Assembly: GCA_002306375.1 (NCBI GenBank)
Contig: DBRU01000023.1
Location: forward strand, 1-38,964
Origin: Faecalibacterium sp. UBA1360
Lineage (GTDB): Bacteria > Bacillota > Clostridia > Oscillospirales > Ruminococcaceae
DNA length: 38,964 nucleotides
Direction of reading: 5' to 3'
The first letter of the stretch is position 1, and each line of letters opens with the position of its first letter. The notes under the pieces are model-generated. The model was not told the DNA's origin and ran no database searches. It was given only the letters and a program-made list of their open reading frames with translations. The translations under genes were made by a program, and so were the position numbers. Positions 1 through 8,169 of this stretch are shown here, one piece after another.

Positions 1-637
1 CTATGTGAACGTGCTGGTCACCTCCAAGCATCCCCGGCCCCAGTGGCTGACCATGGAGCAGGCCGTCAAGCACTGCACCCAGGGCGTGGGCATCTGGGAC
101 TGGGCCTCCAACGACGCCGGTGAGGAGCCCGACGTGGTCATGGCCTGCTGCGGTGACACCCCCACGCTGGAGACACTGGCCGCCGTCAGCATCCTGCGCA
201 AGGCCCTGCCCGAGGTCAAGGTGCGGGTCGTCAACGTGGTGGACCTGATGAAGCTGGAACCCAGCACCCAGCACCCCCACGGCCTGACCGACGCCGACTA
301 CGACGCCCTGTTCACCAGGGACAAGCCCATCATCTTTGCCTTCCACGGCTACCCCACGCTGATCCATGAGCTGACCTACGAGCGCGCCAACCGCAACCTG
401 AGCGTGCACGGCTACCGGGAGGAAGGCACCATCACCACCCCCTTCGATATGCGGGTGCAGAACGAGATCGACCGCTTCCACCTGGTCAAGGATGCCATTC
501 AGCATCTGCCTCAGCTGGGCAACCGCGGGGCGTATCTCATCCAGCAGATGAACGATAAGCTGGTGGAGCACAAGAACTATATCCACGAGGTGGGCCAGGA
601 CCTGCCCGAGATCCTTACCTGGAAGTGGGGGAACTGA
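1..637 (+). CDS. xfp: Xylulose-5-P/fructose-6-P phosphoketolase, C-terminal part
   Basis: The window opens inside this gene; the reading frame begins at base 2 and about 211 C-terminal residues remain of a protein normally near 790 residues. The family is a thiamine-diphosphate enzyme of the cytoplasm that splits xylulose-5-phosphate or fructose-6-phosphate with phosphate into acetyl phosphate plus a sugar phosphate. The visible part is the C-terminal domain. Recognisable stretches are VLVTSKHPRPQWL, the run ending in WDWASN, VVNVVDLMKL, and the family-typical HGYPTLIHELTYERAN followed by HVHGYREEGTITTPFDMRV-like sequence (here SVHGYREEGT). The stop TGA is at 635-637 and is followed by a strong hairpin. 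The thiamine-binding and catalytic domains lie outside the window, so activity cannot be judged. The family assignment is very secure. Confidence 0.96.
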   Translation, partial: YVNVLVTSKHPRPQWLTMEQAVKHCTQGVGIWDWASNDAGEEPDVVMACCGDTPTLETLAAVSILRKALPEVKVRVVNVVDLMKLEPSTQHPHGLTDADYDALFTRDKPIIFAFHGYPTLIHELTYERANRNLSVHGYREEGTITTPFDMRVQNEIDRFHLVKDAIQHLPQLGNRGAYLIQQMNDKLVEHKNYIHEVGQDLPEILTWKWGN

Positions 638-720
638 ACGGCGACCAGGCAAGGGCCGCCTCGGTTTTGGACATTTGCCTGCCGGGGCGCGTCCATTGAA
701 AGCTCCGGCGATCAAAACAC

Positions 721-775
721 AAGGCCCCGGGGGCCCGGCGTCCGCAGCAATGCAGGCCGAGGCCCCCGGGGCCTT
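721..775. terminator. Bidirectional rho-independent terminator
   Basis: Perfect 15-bp arms (AAGGCCCCGGGGGCC at 721-735 and its complement at 761-775) enclose a 25-nt loop. Downstream on the minus strand is a T-rich tract (TGTTTTGAT), and on the plus strand a short TTGTTAT. It sits between the converging phosphoketolase and GH2 genes and can serve both. The rest of the 638-848 gap shows nothing further. Confidence 0.8.
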
Positions 776-848
776 GTTATGAGGCAGGGAACAAAAACCA
801 AGAGCGGGCAGGACCCGGCCCGCCCTGCCCGGGCACACGACCGCCCCC

Positions 849-3800
849 TCAGTCGCCCAATGTCAGGGTAAAATCCATGTGCAGGTCCCCGGGGCAAAGG
901 GGGCGGCCGCAGAAGTTGCCCCAGGAAAGGGTGGGATGGAAATTCCCCACCGTGACCAGCAGGGCCTGCGCCCCTTTTTCGGTGCGGACCCCGGCCGACA
1001 GGCGTTCATCCGCGGGGTGAAGTTCCAGCGCCGCGCCGGAGGAAAGCGTCACCCGGCAGCGCAGGATGTGATCCCGCAGGGTGCGAAAATCGCGGCAGGG
1101 CTGCCCGGCTTCGTTTTCCTCCGCGCTGAACAGGAAGGGGTCCCGGGCGTCCGCGGCCCAGTTGTCGGGCTCGCCGGGGGACGGCGCGCAGCGCGCGACG
1201 CCCGCGGGGCGGCCGATGTGCCCCGCAGGATACCGGCTGTAGGGCGCGCGGCGTTCCCAGTCCATCTGCACCGCCGGGCCCGCAAGGCAAAAGCGGAGCC
1301 CGGCTTTTTCCAGCGCGGCGGGCAGTTCGCCCGCAGGCTCCAGGTCCCACACCACCCGCAGGCTGCTGCCGTGGAAGGCCAGGGCCAGCGTTTCCTGCCA
1401 GGCGTCCGGGTAGCGCCGCCGCAAAAGCAGGTCCGCCCCCGTCTGGGCAAGATCCAGGCCGCCTTCCAGGCAAACGGTCTCGGGCGGGCGGTCCGCCATC
1501 CCCTGCCGGTACAAGGCGGCGCTGGTAAAGATCGCCCTTCCGTCCCGGGCATCCCGCAGGACCAGCGTTCCATCCATGCGGTCCGCCTCCAGCAGCATCC
1601 CCACCGAACGGTAGATCAGGCGCAGCGGGGCGACTTCCTCGGTGAGTTTGAGCGGCGCGGGCGCCGCAAAGGTCTTGTCCGGCGCCTGCACCAGCGTCTG
1701 TTCCTCCACGCACCGGCCGTCATGCCAGAATTCCAGCCAGGCGCCCGGCTCGCAGGGGGACGGCAGCGGCAGGACCGCCCGCCCCTTTGTGTGGGGCGGG
1801 ATGGAGGCCGGGACACAGCCGCGCCAGACAAGCGCCCCCGCCGGTGTGCGGACCCGGGCTTCCACCCGGGCCAGGTCGGTGTGGTCAAAGCGGTTGTACA
1901 GTTCCAGCTCCAGGCGGTCGTCTTGCGGGCGGACCGCCAGGACCCGCACGGGGGAAAAGGCTTTTCGCGTCAGAAAGGCTTCGGGCTTTTCCCGCTGGGA
2001 TCGGTCCAGGATGCAGCCCCAGGGCCCGTAGCCCGCGGCGGGGCCGTTGCCGTGGCACTGGTGGCGCTTGCGCACGCCGCCGGGCAGCAAAAAGACATCG
2101 TCCACCGCCGCCCAGACCGCGCACCCCAACGCGCCGTCGGTGTCAAACAGATTGTCCCACCCCTGGCGCAGGCTTTCCCCCCAGGCCAGGCGGGGGCTTT
2201 CGTCCCGGCGCAGGGTCTCGAGGTTGTAGCAGCCCACATGGGCAAATTCGTCATGGAGCTTGGGCAGGTCGGGCAGGCCCAGCGCCCCGTCCACCGCCTG
2301 ATAGTGCATGCTGAAAATATCGTAGGGGCGCGGGCGGGAGTCCACGGTTTCGGGATAGCTGAAAATGACGGGGCGGGTGGGGTCCAGGCTTTTGACCAGG
2401 TCGTACTCCTTGCGGAAAGCCCAGGTCTTTTCAAAGCCGGACTCGTTGCCCAGGGACCAGATCAGAACGCTGGGATGCGCCCGGTGCGCGGCCAGGGTCT
2501 CGGCCATTGCGTCCACAAATTGCTGGGGCGGGCAGTGGATCTCGACCCCGTTGGCTCCCTTGAAGCAGGCCGCGTTTTCCACCTCCACATACAGCCCGTA
2601 TCGGTCGCAGAGCGACAGAAAGTGCTCGCTGGGCGGATAGTGGGACGTGCGCACAAAGTTCAGGTTGCAGCGCTTGTAGGCCTGCACCTCCCGCCGTTCT
2701 TCCTCCGGCGTCATGGACCGGCCGAACCGGGCGGACACATCGTGGCGGCAGGCCCCCCGCAGCTTGACCTCTTTGCCGTTCACATACAGCCGGTTGGGGG
2801 CGGTCGCCTTCGCCCCGCCATACAGAATCTCCCGCAGGCCCACGGCCTGCTCCACCTCTTCCAGCAGGCGGCCGCCTGCCGTCAGGCGAAGGCGCAGCGT
2901 ATACAGAAAGGGGGATTCCGCCGTCCAGAGAAGGGCGTCCGGGACGATCTGCGAAAGGCCGAGGCCGTACAGGTCCTTGTCCGGCACGGAGCCGCCCGGG
3001 TCCGCGCCGGCGCGGCGCAGGTCGGCGGCGTGGCTTTCCGGGTGCCGGGCGCACCAGTCGGGCGCGGGGTCCATGGTCCGCGCCGGTTCCCGGCGAAGGG
3101 GCAGGCGGAACCGTTCCTCCACCGCCAGGCGGTTTTGAAGCACGACCCGGCCATGGGGGTCCGTCAGCTCCTGTTCCAGAACAAGGTCTTTGGGCGCGCC
3201 GCTTTCCGGCACAGCCACCGTGACCCCCAGCCGAAAACGGCAGGCCCCTTTTTCCAGAACGGTCTCGGGGATCACGGCCGCGATGTGGCAGGGCTCAAGC
3301 ACCAGCAGGCTGACCGGCCTCAGAATGCCGCCGATGTTGAAATGGGCATAATAGCTGGCCCAGGAAGGGTCCCCCTGCATCCGCCCGTGGGGGTTCCATA
3401 TGCCGGGCGTGTCGCCTTCCAGGTCCGCCACGCCCACCACCAGGGTCACGAACGGCAGGTCCCCAAAGTCCGAAATGTCGCAGTCGAAGGGGGTGAACCC
3501 GCCCGCATGGCTGCGCAAAAACCGCCCGTTGACCCAGACCCGCGCGTTGGAATAGACGCCCTCAAATCGGATCAGCAGCCGCTTGCCCGCGCACCCGGCG
3601 GGCAGGTCGACCCGGGTGCGATAATAGTATTCGCGGTTGTTTTCCAGATCGAAGCCCTGCATGGCCAGGCAGGCGGGCGCCAGCACATCCTGCCAGGGCA
3701 AGGCATCGGAAAAGTCAAAATCCTGGTCCGCGGCAAAGGGCGAGGGCACCCCGGCCAAGGGCGACGGCAGGAAGGACCATTCCCCGGCAAGGCGGCGGCT

Positions 3801-3908
3801 CAGCGGGAACACGCAGGTCTGCCGGTCGCCGAGCCGGCGGGCCGGCGGCGGAAGGGCGGGCGTGGTCCACACGCCGCTGCGAGGATCGAACGGGTACGCA
3901 TCATACAT
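849..3908 (-). CDS. Glycoside hydrolase family 2 enzyme (beta-galactosidase/beta-glucuronidase type)
   Basis: About 1019 residues, LacZ-sized and cytoplasmic (no signal peptide). The order is that of GH2: N-terminal jelly roll (about 40-210, with FEGVYSNARVWVNG), immunoglobulin-like domain, TIM barrel (about 370-660), then a long C-terminal beta-sandwich region. Barrel motifs include FVRTSHYPP, VLIWSLGNES with the likely acid/base Glu489, and LHDEFAHVG with the likely nucleophile Glu554. The last motif replaces the CEYCHAMGN form seen in the divergent lacZ, so the substrate may differ. A stretch of about 50 residues rich in Arg/Pro/Asp interrupts the sandwich domain just before the LWTAESPFLYTL strand. 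The ATG at 3908 is preferred over an in-frame GTG at 3917 because GAGGTG lies 6 nt upstream of it. It follows the AraC gene by 11 nt in the same operon. The family is certain; the substrate (beta-galactoside, -glucuronide or other) is not. Confidence 0.9.
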   Translation of the reverse strand: MYDAYPFDPRSGVWTTPALPPPARRLGDRQTCVFPLSRRLAGEWSFLPSPLAGVPSPFAADQDFDFSDALPWQDVLAPACLAMQGFDLENNREYYYRTRVDLPAGCAGKRLLIRFEGVYSNARVWVNGRFLRSHAGGFTPFDCDISDFGDLPFVTLVVGVADLEGDTPGIWNPHGRMQGDPSWASYYAHFNIGGILRPVSLLVLEPCHIAAVIPETVLEKGACRFRLGVTVAVPESGAPKDLVLEQELTDPHGRVVLQNRLAVEERFRLPLRREPARTMDPAPDWCARHPESHAADLRRAGADPGGSVPDKDLYGLGLSQIVPDALLWTAESPFLYTLRLRLTAGGRLLEEVEQAVGLREILYGGAKATAPNRLYVNGKEVKLRGACRHDVSARFGRSMTPEEERREVQAYKRCNLNFVRTSHYPPSEHFLSLCDRYGLYVEVENAACFKGANGVEIHCPPQQFVDAMAETLAAHRAHPSVLIWSLGNESGFEKTWAFRKEYDLVKSLDPTRPVIFSYPETVDSRPRPYDIFSMHYQAVDGALGLPDLPKLHDEFAHVGCYNLETLRRDESPRLAWGESLRQGWDNLFDTDGALGCAVWAAVDDVFLLPGGVRKRHQCHGNGPAAGYGPWGCILDRSQREKPEAFLTRKAFSPVRVLAVRPQDDRLELELYNRFDHTDLARVEARVRTPAGALVWRGCVPASIPPHTKGRAVLPLPSPCEPGAWLEFWHDGRCVEEQTLVQAPDKTFAAPAPLKLTEEVAPLRLIYRSVGMLLEADRMDGTLVLRDARDGRAIFTSAALYRQGMADRPPETVCLEGGLDLAQTGADLLLRRRYPDAWQETLALAFHGSSLRVVWDLEPAGELPAALEKAGLRFCLAGPAVQMDWERRAPYSRYPAGHIGRPAGVARCAPSPGEPDNWAADARDPFLFSAEENEAGQPCRDFRTLRDHILRCRVTLSSGAALELHPADERLSAGVRTEKGAQALLVTVGNFHPTLSWGNFCGRPLCPGDLHMDFTLTLGD

Positions 3909-3919
3909 GGCAAGCACCT

Positions 3920-4720
3920 CTAAACAACATTGCCGTTGGGCTGGCTGCGGAATCCGCTGGGGGAAAGCCCCACCTTTTTCCGAAACACATTGCTGAAATA
4001 GGCCGGGCTGTGATAGCCGGCTTGCAGGGCGATCTCGCTGACCGGCAGTTCGCTGTTGAGCAGCAGTTCCTTTGCTTTTTCCATGCGCAGGGCGGTCAGG
4101 TAGTTCAGCCCGTTGAGCCCCACATGGCGCAAAAAGATCCGGCGCAGATAGCTCGAGCTGATCTTGTGCTGCCTTGCGTAGGCCTCAAAGTCGATATCCT
4201 CCGAAAAATGGCTGTTGAGATACCGCAGCAGCCCGGTCGCCAGTTCGTTTTCGGCCCGCCCGGCCTCCCGCAGGGACTGTTTGGCGTGCAGCTGCAGCAA
4301 AAGCAGGAGCTTTTCGAACTCGAGAGAAAAAAGCCGGGCCGCATATTCCCGAAAGGACGTATCCGCCCGGTACCGATGCAGATCGGCCAGGCAAAGTTTC
4401 AGGTCGCCGCAGCGGGAAAAGCGATAAAAGGGTTCCTCGCCGCCAAGCAGGCGGCGGGCGTCGGGCGGGGCATCCTGCACCTCAAACTCAAACTGCGAGA
4501 TACAGCACGGCTGCGAATCGCTGACCATAAAGCTGTGGGGCGTTCCCGAGGCCACCAGCACCCCTTCCCCCGCGCGCAGGGCCACGCGCTCCTGGCCGAA
4601 GGCCATGATGCACCGCCCGCAAAGCACCAGATCCAGTTCCGCGTGGCGGTGGGCGTGCTCTGCGTAGAAGTAGTTGACCTTGAAGCTGCACACGCCCAGT
4701 TTGATGCAGCGCACTTCCAT
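3920..4720 (-). CDS. AraC-family transcriptional regulator with cupin sensor domain
   Basis: About 266 residues. The N-terminal half is an AraC-type cupin: HAHRHAELDLVLCG, then GEGVLVASGTPHSF. The C-terminal 100 residues are a double helix-turn-helix of HTH_18 type, with DIDFEAYARQHKISSSYLRR as the first reader helix region and SEIALQAGYHSPAYFSNVFRKK as the diagnostic second motif. Such proteins usually activate adjacent sugar genes on binding an inducer. The ATG at 4720 is chosen because AAAGGAGG stands 7 nt before it; longer in-frame readings upstream would run over the promoter. The gene heads the operon with the GH2 gene and is divergent from lacZ, so it probably controls both GH2 genes. 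The inducer is unknown. Confidence 0.9.
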   Translation of the reverse strand: MEVRCIKLGVCSFKVNYFYAEHAHRHAELDLVLCGRCIMAFGQERVALRAGEGVLVASGTPHSFMVSDSQPCCISQFEFEVQDAPPDARRLLGGEEPFYRFSRCGDLKLCLADLHRYRADTSFREYAARLFSLEFEKLLLLLQLHAKQSLREAGRAENELATGLLRYLNSHFSEDIDFEAYARQHKISSSYLRRIFLRHVGLNGLNYLTALRMEKAKELLLNSELPVSEIALQAGYHSPAYFSNVFRKKVGLSPSGFRSQPNGNVV

Positions 4721-4753
4721 GCCGCAACCTCCTTTCGGGGTGGTTTTACCTGG

Positions 4754-4782
4754 ATTATACGGGATGTTGTTTCCCTTGTCCA
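4754..4782 (-). promoter_or_regulatory. Sigma-A promoter of the AraC-GH2 operon
   Basis: On the minus strand TGGACA (4777-4782), a 17-bp spacer and a perfect TATAAT (4754-4759). Transcription would start about 27 nt before the ATG at 4720. A TTCCGAAA element (4787-4794) lies directly upstream of the -35 box. Confidence 0.75.
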
Positions 4783-4786
4783 CCCG

Positions 4787-4950
4787 TTCCGAAAACAAAC
4801 AGCCTTCCGCTTATAAATTTCGGAACCCGGCGGCGGGGCGTTTGCCGTCCTTTGCGTTCACACAGGCTTTGCCCCGGTTCCCCAAAGACTTTTTGCCCCC
4901 CTGCCGCCCGGGGATGCGGGCCAAAGGCATTGGTTCCGAAATTTACAAGC
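4787..4950. repeat. Widely spaced inverted repeat and TTCCGAAA elements between divergent promoters
   Basis: GCTTATAAATTTCGGAACC (4809-4827) is repeated in inverted orientation at 4932-4950 with one mismatch over 19 bases and a 104-bp spacer. Its core TTTCGGAA/TTCCGAAA occurs a third time at 4787-4794. The three copies lie upstream of the two opposed promoters and are the best operator candidates for the adjacent AraC regulator. The binding role is inferred; the repeats themselves are seen directly. Confidence 0.55.
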
Positions 4951-4965
4951 AGACCGGCGGACCGT

Positions 4966-4994
4966 TTGACGGATGCCTTGCCGCGGGGTATGAT
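4966..4994 (+). promoter_or_regulatory. Sigma-A promoter of lacZ-type gene
   Basis: TTGACG (4966-4971), 17-bp spacer, TATGAT (4989-4994). The predicted start near 5001 leaves a leader of about 46 nt to the ATG at 5047. One TTCCGAAA element lies 24 bp upstream of the -35 box. Confidence 0.75.
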
Positions 4995-5046
4995 GCAACC
5001 GAGGGGGGAAGGGTTCTCCCCTCGGCATACAAGAGAGGAACGGCCT

Positions 5047-8000
5047 ATGAAAACCAACCGCGAATACGAGGACCTGCAATGCCTGCACCGAGGCGCCGAG
5101 GAAAACCGCGCCTACTACATCCCCTTTGCCCCGGACCAGGAGGCCTGGGCGCTGGAGCGGGAAGAATCCCGGCGGCTGATCAGCCTGAACGGCAGCTGGC
5201 AGATGCGGCTGTACCCCGACCCCGAAAGCGTGCCCGACACCTTCATGCTGCCCGGCGACCGCACGCTGGAGGGCACCGGCGTCCGGGTCCCCGGCTGCTG
5301 GCAGACCCAGGGGCTGGACCGCCACCAGTACATCAACTTCAAGTATCCCTTCCCCTTCGACCCGCCCCATCCGCCCCGGCACAACCCCTGCGGGGCTTAC
5401 CGCACCGGCTTTTATGTATCGCCGGACCAGCTGCGGGGCAGGGCCTATCTGAACTTTGAGGGCGTGGATTCCTTTTTCTATGTCTGGGTAAACGGTCAGC
5501 CGGTGGGGTACAGCCAGTGTTCCCACAGCACCAGCGAATTTGACATCACGGACCGGCTGCGCCCCGGGCAGAACCTGCTGGCCGTTCTGGTGCTCAAATG
5601 GTGCGCGGGCTCCTACCTGGAGGACCAGGACAAGTTCCGCATGTCCGGCATCTTCCGGGATGTGTACATCCTGCTGCGCCCCAGGGATCACCTGCGGGAT
5701 CTTACCGTCACGACCCGCTGCGCCGTCGGCCGGCCCAGCGCCGACGTTTCGGTCCGGCTGGACTGGCGCGGGGCCCCGGTCCCCCTGCGCTGGCGTCTGC
5801 TGGACGCACAGGGCAAGGTCGCGGCCGAAGGTCGCGCCGACAGGCAGGAGGGCTTCCGCTTTACCCTGGCCCGGCCCATCCTTTGGAACGCCGAATCCCC
5901 CTATCTGTACACCCTGTGCCTGGACACGGCGCAGGAGCGCATCGCCCAGCCGCTGGGGCTGCGCCAGGTCTCGGTGCGGGGGCGGCAGCTTCTTCTCAAC
6001 GGCAGGCCCATCCATCTGCGCGGCGTCAACCGGCACGACAGCGACCCGGTGACCGGCTTCACCATCAGCCGCGCCCAGGCGCAAACCGACCTGCGCCTGA
6101 TGAAGCAGCACAACATCAACGCCGTGCGCACCTCCCATTACCCCAACGCCCCCTGGTTTGCCGAGCTGTGCGCCCGGCTCGGCATCTATGTGCTGGAAGA
6201 AGCCGACATCGAGACCCACGGGACCTGCGCCATCCGCGGCGGCTGGGACAACGATCTGCTGGGGCTGATCCCCCAGACGCCGGCCTTTGAGCAGGCGATC
6301 CTGGACCGCGTGCAGCGCTGCGTCATCCGGGACAAAAACTGCTGCGCCGTGCTGATCTGGTCCCTTGGCAACGAATCTGGCTACGGGCCGGGGCTTGAAA
6401 AGGCGGGCCGCTGGGTCAAGGCCTGCGACCCCACCCGGCTTTTGCACTACGAAAACTGCTGGCAGAACACCGGCGGGCACCAAAACGACACGAGCATGCT
6501 GGATTTTTACAGCCGGATGTATGCCGACCTGCCCACCATGCAGGCGTACCTGCAAGACCCCGGCAACACCAAGCCCCTGCTTTTGTGCGAATACTGCCAC
6601 GCCATGGGCAACGGCCCCGGCGACCTGGAGCAGTACCAGCGCTTTTTCCTGAAAAACAGCGGTGTGGCCGGCGCTTTCGTCTGGGAATGGTGCGACCACG
6701 CGGTGGCGGCCGGACGCGCCCCGGACGGACAGGTCCGCTACCTGTACGGCGGCGATAACGGGGAAGCCCCCCTGGAGCACGACGGGAATTTTTGCGTGGA
6801 CGGCCTGGTCTGGCCCGATCGCCGCCCCCATTCCGGCCTGCTGGAACTGAAAAACGTGCTGCGCCCCGTGCGCGCCGCGCTGCGCGGCGACACCCTGGTC
6901 CTGCGCAATCTTCTGGATTTCACCGACCTGTCGGACCTGGTGGAGATTCGCTGGCAGCTTTCTCTCGACGCCCTGCCCGTGCAGGAGGGGAGCCTGGCCA
7001 TACCGCTCTGCCCGCCCCACAAAACCGTGCGCCTGGCCTGCCCCGTGTCCCCGGAGCAAAAGGCCCGGGCGGACCTGCGCCTGGGGTACCGGCTGCTTCG
7101 CCCCGCCGGGCAGCTGCCGGCGGGGGCCGAGGTGGGGTTCGACGCCCTTTGCCTGTGCGACCCCGCCCATCCCCTGCCCCGACCCGTGCCCGGCCCGGTG
7201 CGCCTGGAAGACCGGGGCGGCGAGATCCTTTTGGAAGGGGCGGGGTTCCGATACCGCTTTGATCCGGCCACGGGCGCGCCGTGTTCCCTTGTGGTGCAGG
7301 GCAAAGAAGTCCTGCAGGAGGCAATGCGGTTCCAGGTCTGGCGCGCCCCCACCGACAACGACCGAAACTGCCAGGCCGCCTGGCGCGCCGCCGGGTATGA
7401 CCGGCCGGTGTGCCGGGTGACGCCGCTGCGCATGCGGCAGGGCCAGGTCGCCGAGCTGCGCTACGCCATAGAGATGGGGGCCAACACGGTCATGCCGTTT
7501 TTGCATCTGGACGTTCGCTGGCAGGTCGACGGCGACGGCGCGCTGTACCTGCACGTACACGGGCAGCGGCAGAAGGGGTTCCCCCCGCTGCCCCGGTTCG
7601 GCCTGCGCATGGTGCTGGACCAGGCGTTCACCCACGCGCTGTATGACGGCTTCGGCCCCGGCGAAAGCTATGAGGACAAGCATCAAAGCTGCTGGTACGG
7701 GCGCTTTTTCGCCCCCATCGGCGACCTGGAGGAGGACCGCATCAAACCCCAGGAAAACGGCAGCCGCTGGGGCTGCACCCGGCTGGCCGTGCTGGCGCCG
7801 GACCGGGAGCTGCTGGTGCAGACGGACCGCAGCTTCAGTTTCCGGGCGGGATACAACCACCAGACGGAGCTGAGCGAGCGGGGGCACAACTGGGAGCTGC
7901 GCCCCCAAAAGCAGGCCGAGCTCTGCCTGGATCACCGCATGAGCGGCGTGGGGTCCAACAGCTGCGGCCCCGAGCTTTCCCCCGAATATACCTTGTCGGA

Positions 8001-8088
8001 GCCCGAATTCCGATTCGCCCTGCGGATGCGGGTGGCGCCGCGCTCGCAGGCCCCGGCGGGCCCCGACGACCGGGCCCAACGGGAATAA
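5047..8088 (+). CDS. lacZ: Beta-galactosidase, GH2, LacZ type
   Basis: 1013 residues, close to the 1024 of the Escherichia coli enzyme. It hydrolyses lactose and related beta-galactosides in the cytoplasm. Domains in order: sugar-binding jelly roll (FEGVDSFFYVWVNGQPVGY), immunoglobulin-like domain, TIM barrel starting near GVNRHDSDP, a linker sandwich, and the C-terminal Bgal_small_N domain (FQVWRAPTDNDRN; PGESYEDKHQS). The acid/base is Glu443 in WSLGNESGYG and the nucleophile Glu515 in CEYCHAMGNG. The ATG at 5047 has AGAGGA 7 nt upstream, and the family similarity begins right after it (QCLHRGAEENRAYYIPF). It stands alone, divergent from the AraC-GH2 operon, and ends in a GC-rich hairpin. 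No lactose permease or galactose (Leloir) gene is in the window, so uptake must be encoded elsewhere. Confidence 0.95.
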   Translation: MKTNREYEDLQCLHRGAEENRAYYIPFAPDQEAWALEREESRRLISLNGSWQMRLYPDPESVPDTFMLPGDRTLEGTGVRVPGCWQTQGLDRHQYINFKYPFPFDPPHPPRHNPCGAYRTGFYVSPDQLRGRAYLNFEGVDSFFYVWVNGQPVGYSQCSHSTSEFDITDRLRPGQNLLAVLVLKWCAGSYLEDQDKFRMSGIFRDVYILLRPRDHLRDLTVTTRCAVGRPSADVSVRLDWRGAPVPLRWRLLDAQGKVAAEGRADRQEGFRFTLARPILWNAESPYLYTLCLDTAQERIAQPLGLRQVSVRGRQLLLNGRPIHLRGVNRHDSDPVTGFTISRAQAQTDLRLMKQHNINAVRTSHYPNAPWFAELCARLGIYVLEEADIETHGTCAIRGGWDNDLLGLIPQTPAFEQAILDRVQRCVIRDKNCCAVLIWSLGNESGYGPGLEKAGRWVKACDPTRLLHYENCWQNTGGHQNDTSMLDFYSRMYADLPTMQAYLQDPGNTKPLLLCEYCHAMGNGPGDLEQYQRFFLKNSGVAGAFVWEWCDHAVAAGRAPDGQVRYLYGGDNGEAPLEHDGNFCVDGLVWPDRRPHSGLLELKNVLRPVRAALRGDTLVLRNLLDFTDLSDLVEIRWQLSLDALPVQEGSLAIPLCPPHKTVRLACPVSPEQKARADLRLGYRLLRPAGQLPAGAEVGFDALCLCDPAHPLPRPVPGPVRLEDRGGEILLEGAGFRYRFDPATGAPCSLVVQGKEVLQEAMRFQVWRAPTDNDRNCQAAWRAAGYDRPVCRVTPLRMRQGQVAELRYAIEMGANTVMPFLHLDVRWQVDGDGALYLHVHGQRQKGFPPLPRFGLRMVLDQAFTHALYDGFGPGESYEDKHQSCWYGRFFAPIGDLEEDRIKPQENGSRWGCTRLAVLAPDRELLVQTDRSFSFRAGYNHQTELSERGHNWELRPQKQAELCLDHRMSGVGSNSCGPELSPEYTLSEPEFRFALRMRVAPRSQAPAGPDDRAQRE

Positions 8089-8099
8089 GCCGCAACGCG

Positions 8100-8136
8100 C
8101 AAAGGCGGCCGCCCCTTTTGAGGGCGGCCGCCTTTG
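8100..8136. terminator. GC-rich hairpin between convergent lacZ and creatininase genes
   Basis: Perfect 15-bp arms CAAAGGCGGCCGCCC (8100-8114) and complement (8122-8136) with a 7-nt loop. The T-tract is short (CCTTTG), so it acts as a strong but not classical bidirectional terminator. Confidence 0.7.
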
Positions 8137-8169
8137 CGGTCGGATGGGAGGAACGCCCGGGTCGGCGGC

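Noticed and set aside
879..3923. A 1014-codon open frame on the plus strand opposite the GH2 gene
   Set aside because: It mirrors the GH2 codons, has low-complexity Gly/Ala/Arg/Pro-rich content and no ribosome binding site or family motif; long antisense frames arise from extreme C/G third-position bias.
4741..5046. Catabolite-responsive (cre) sites upstream of the sugar operons
   Set aside because: No convincing TGWAANCGNTNWCA match was seen by eye in this or the other operon leaders.
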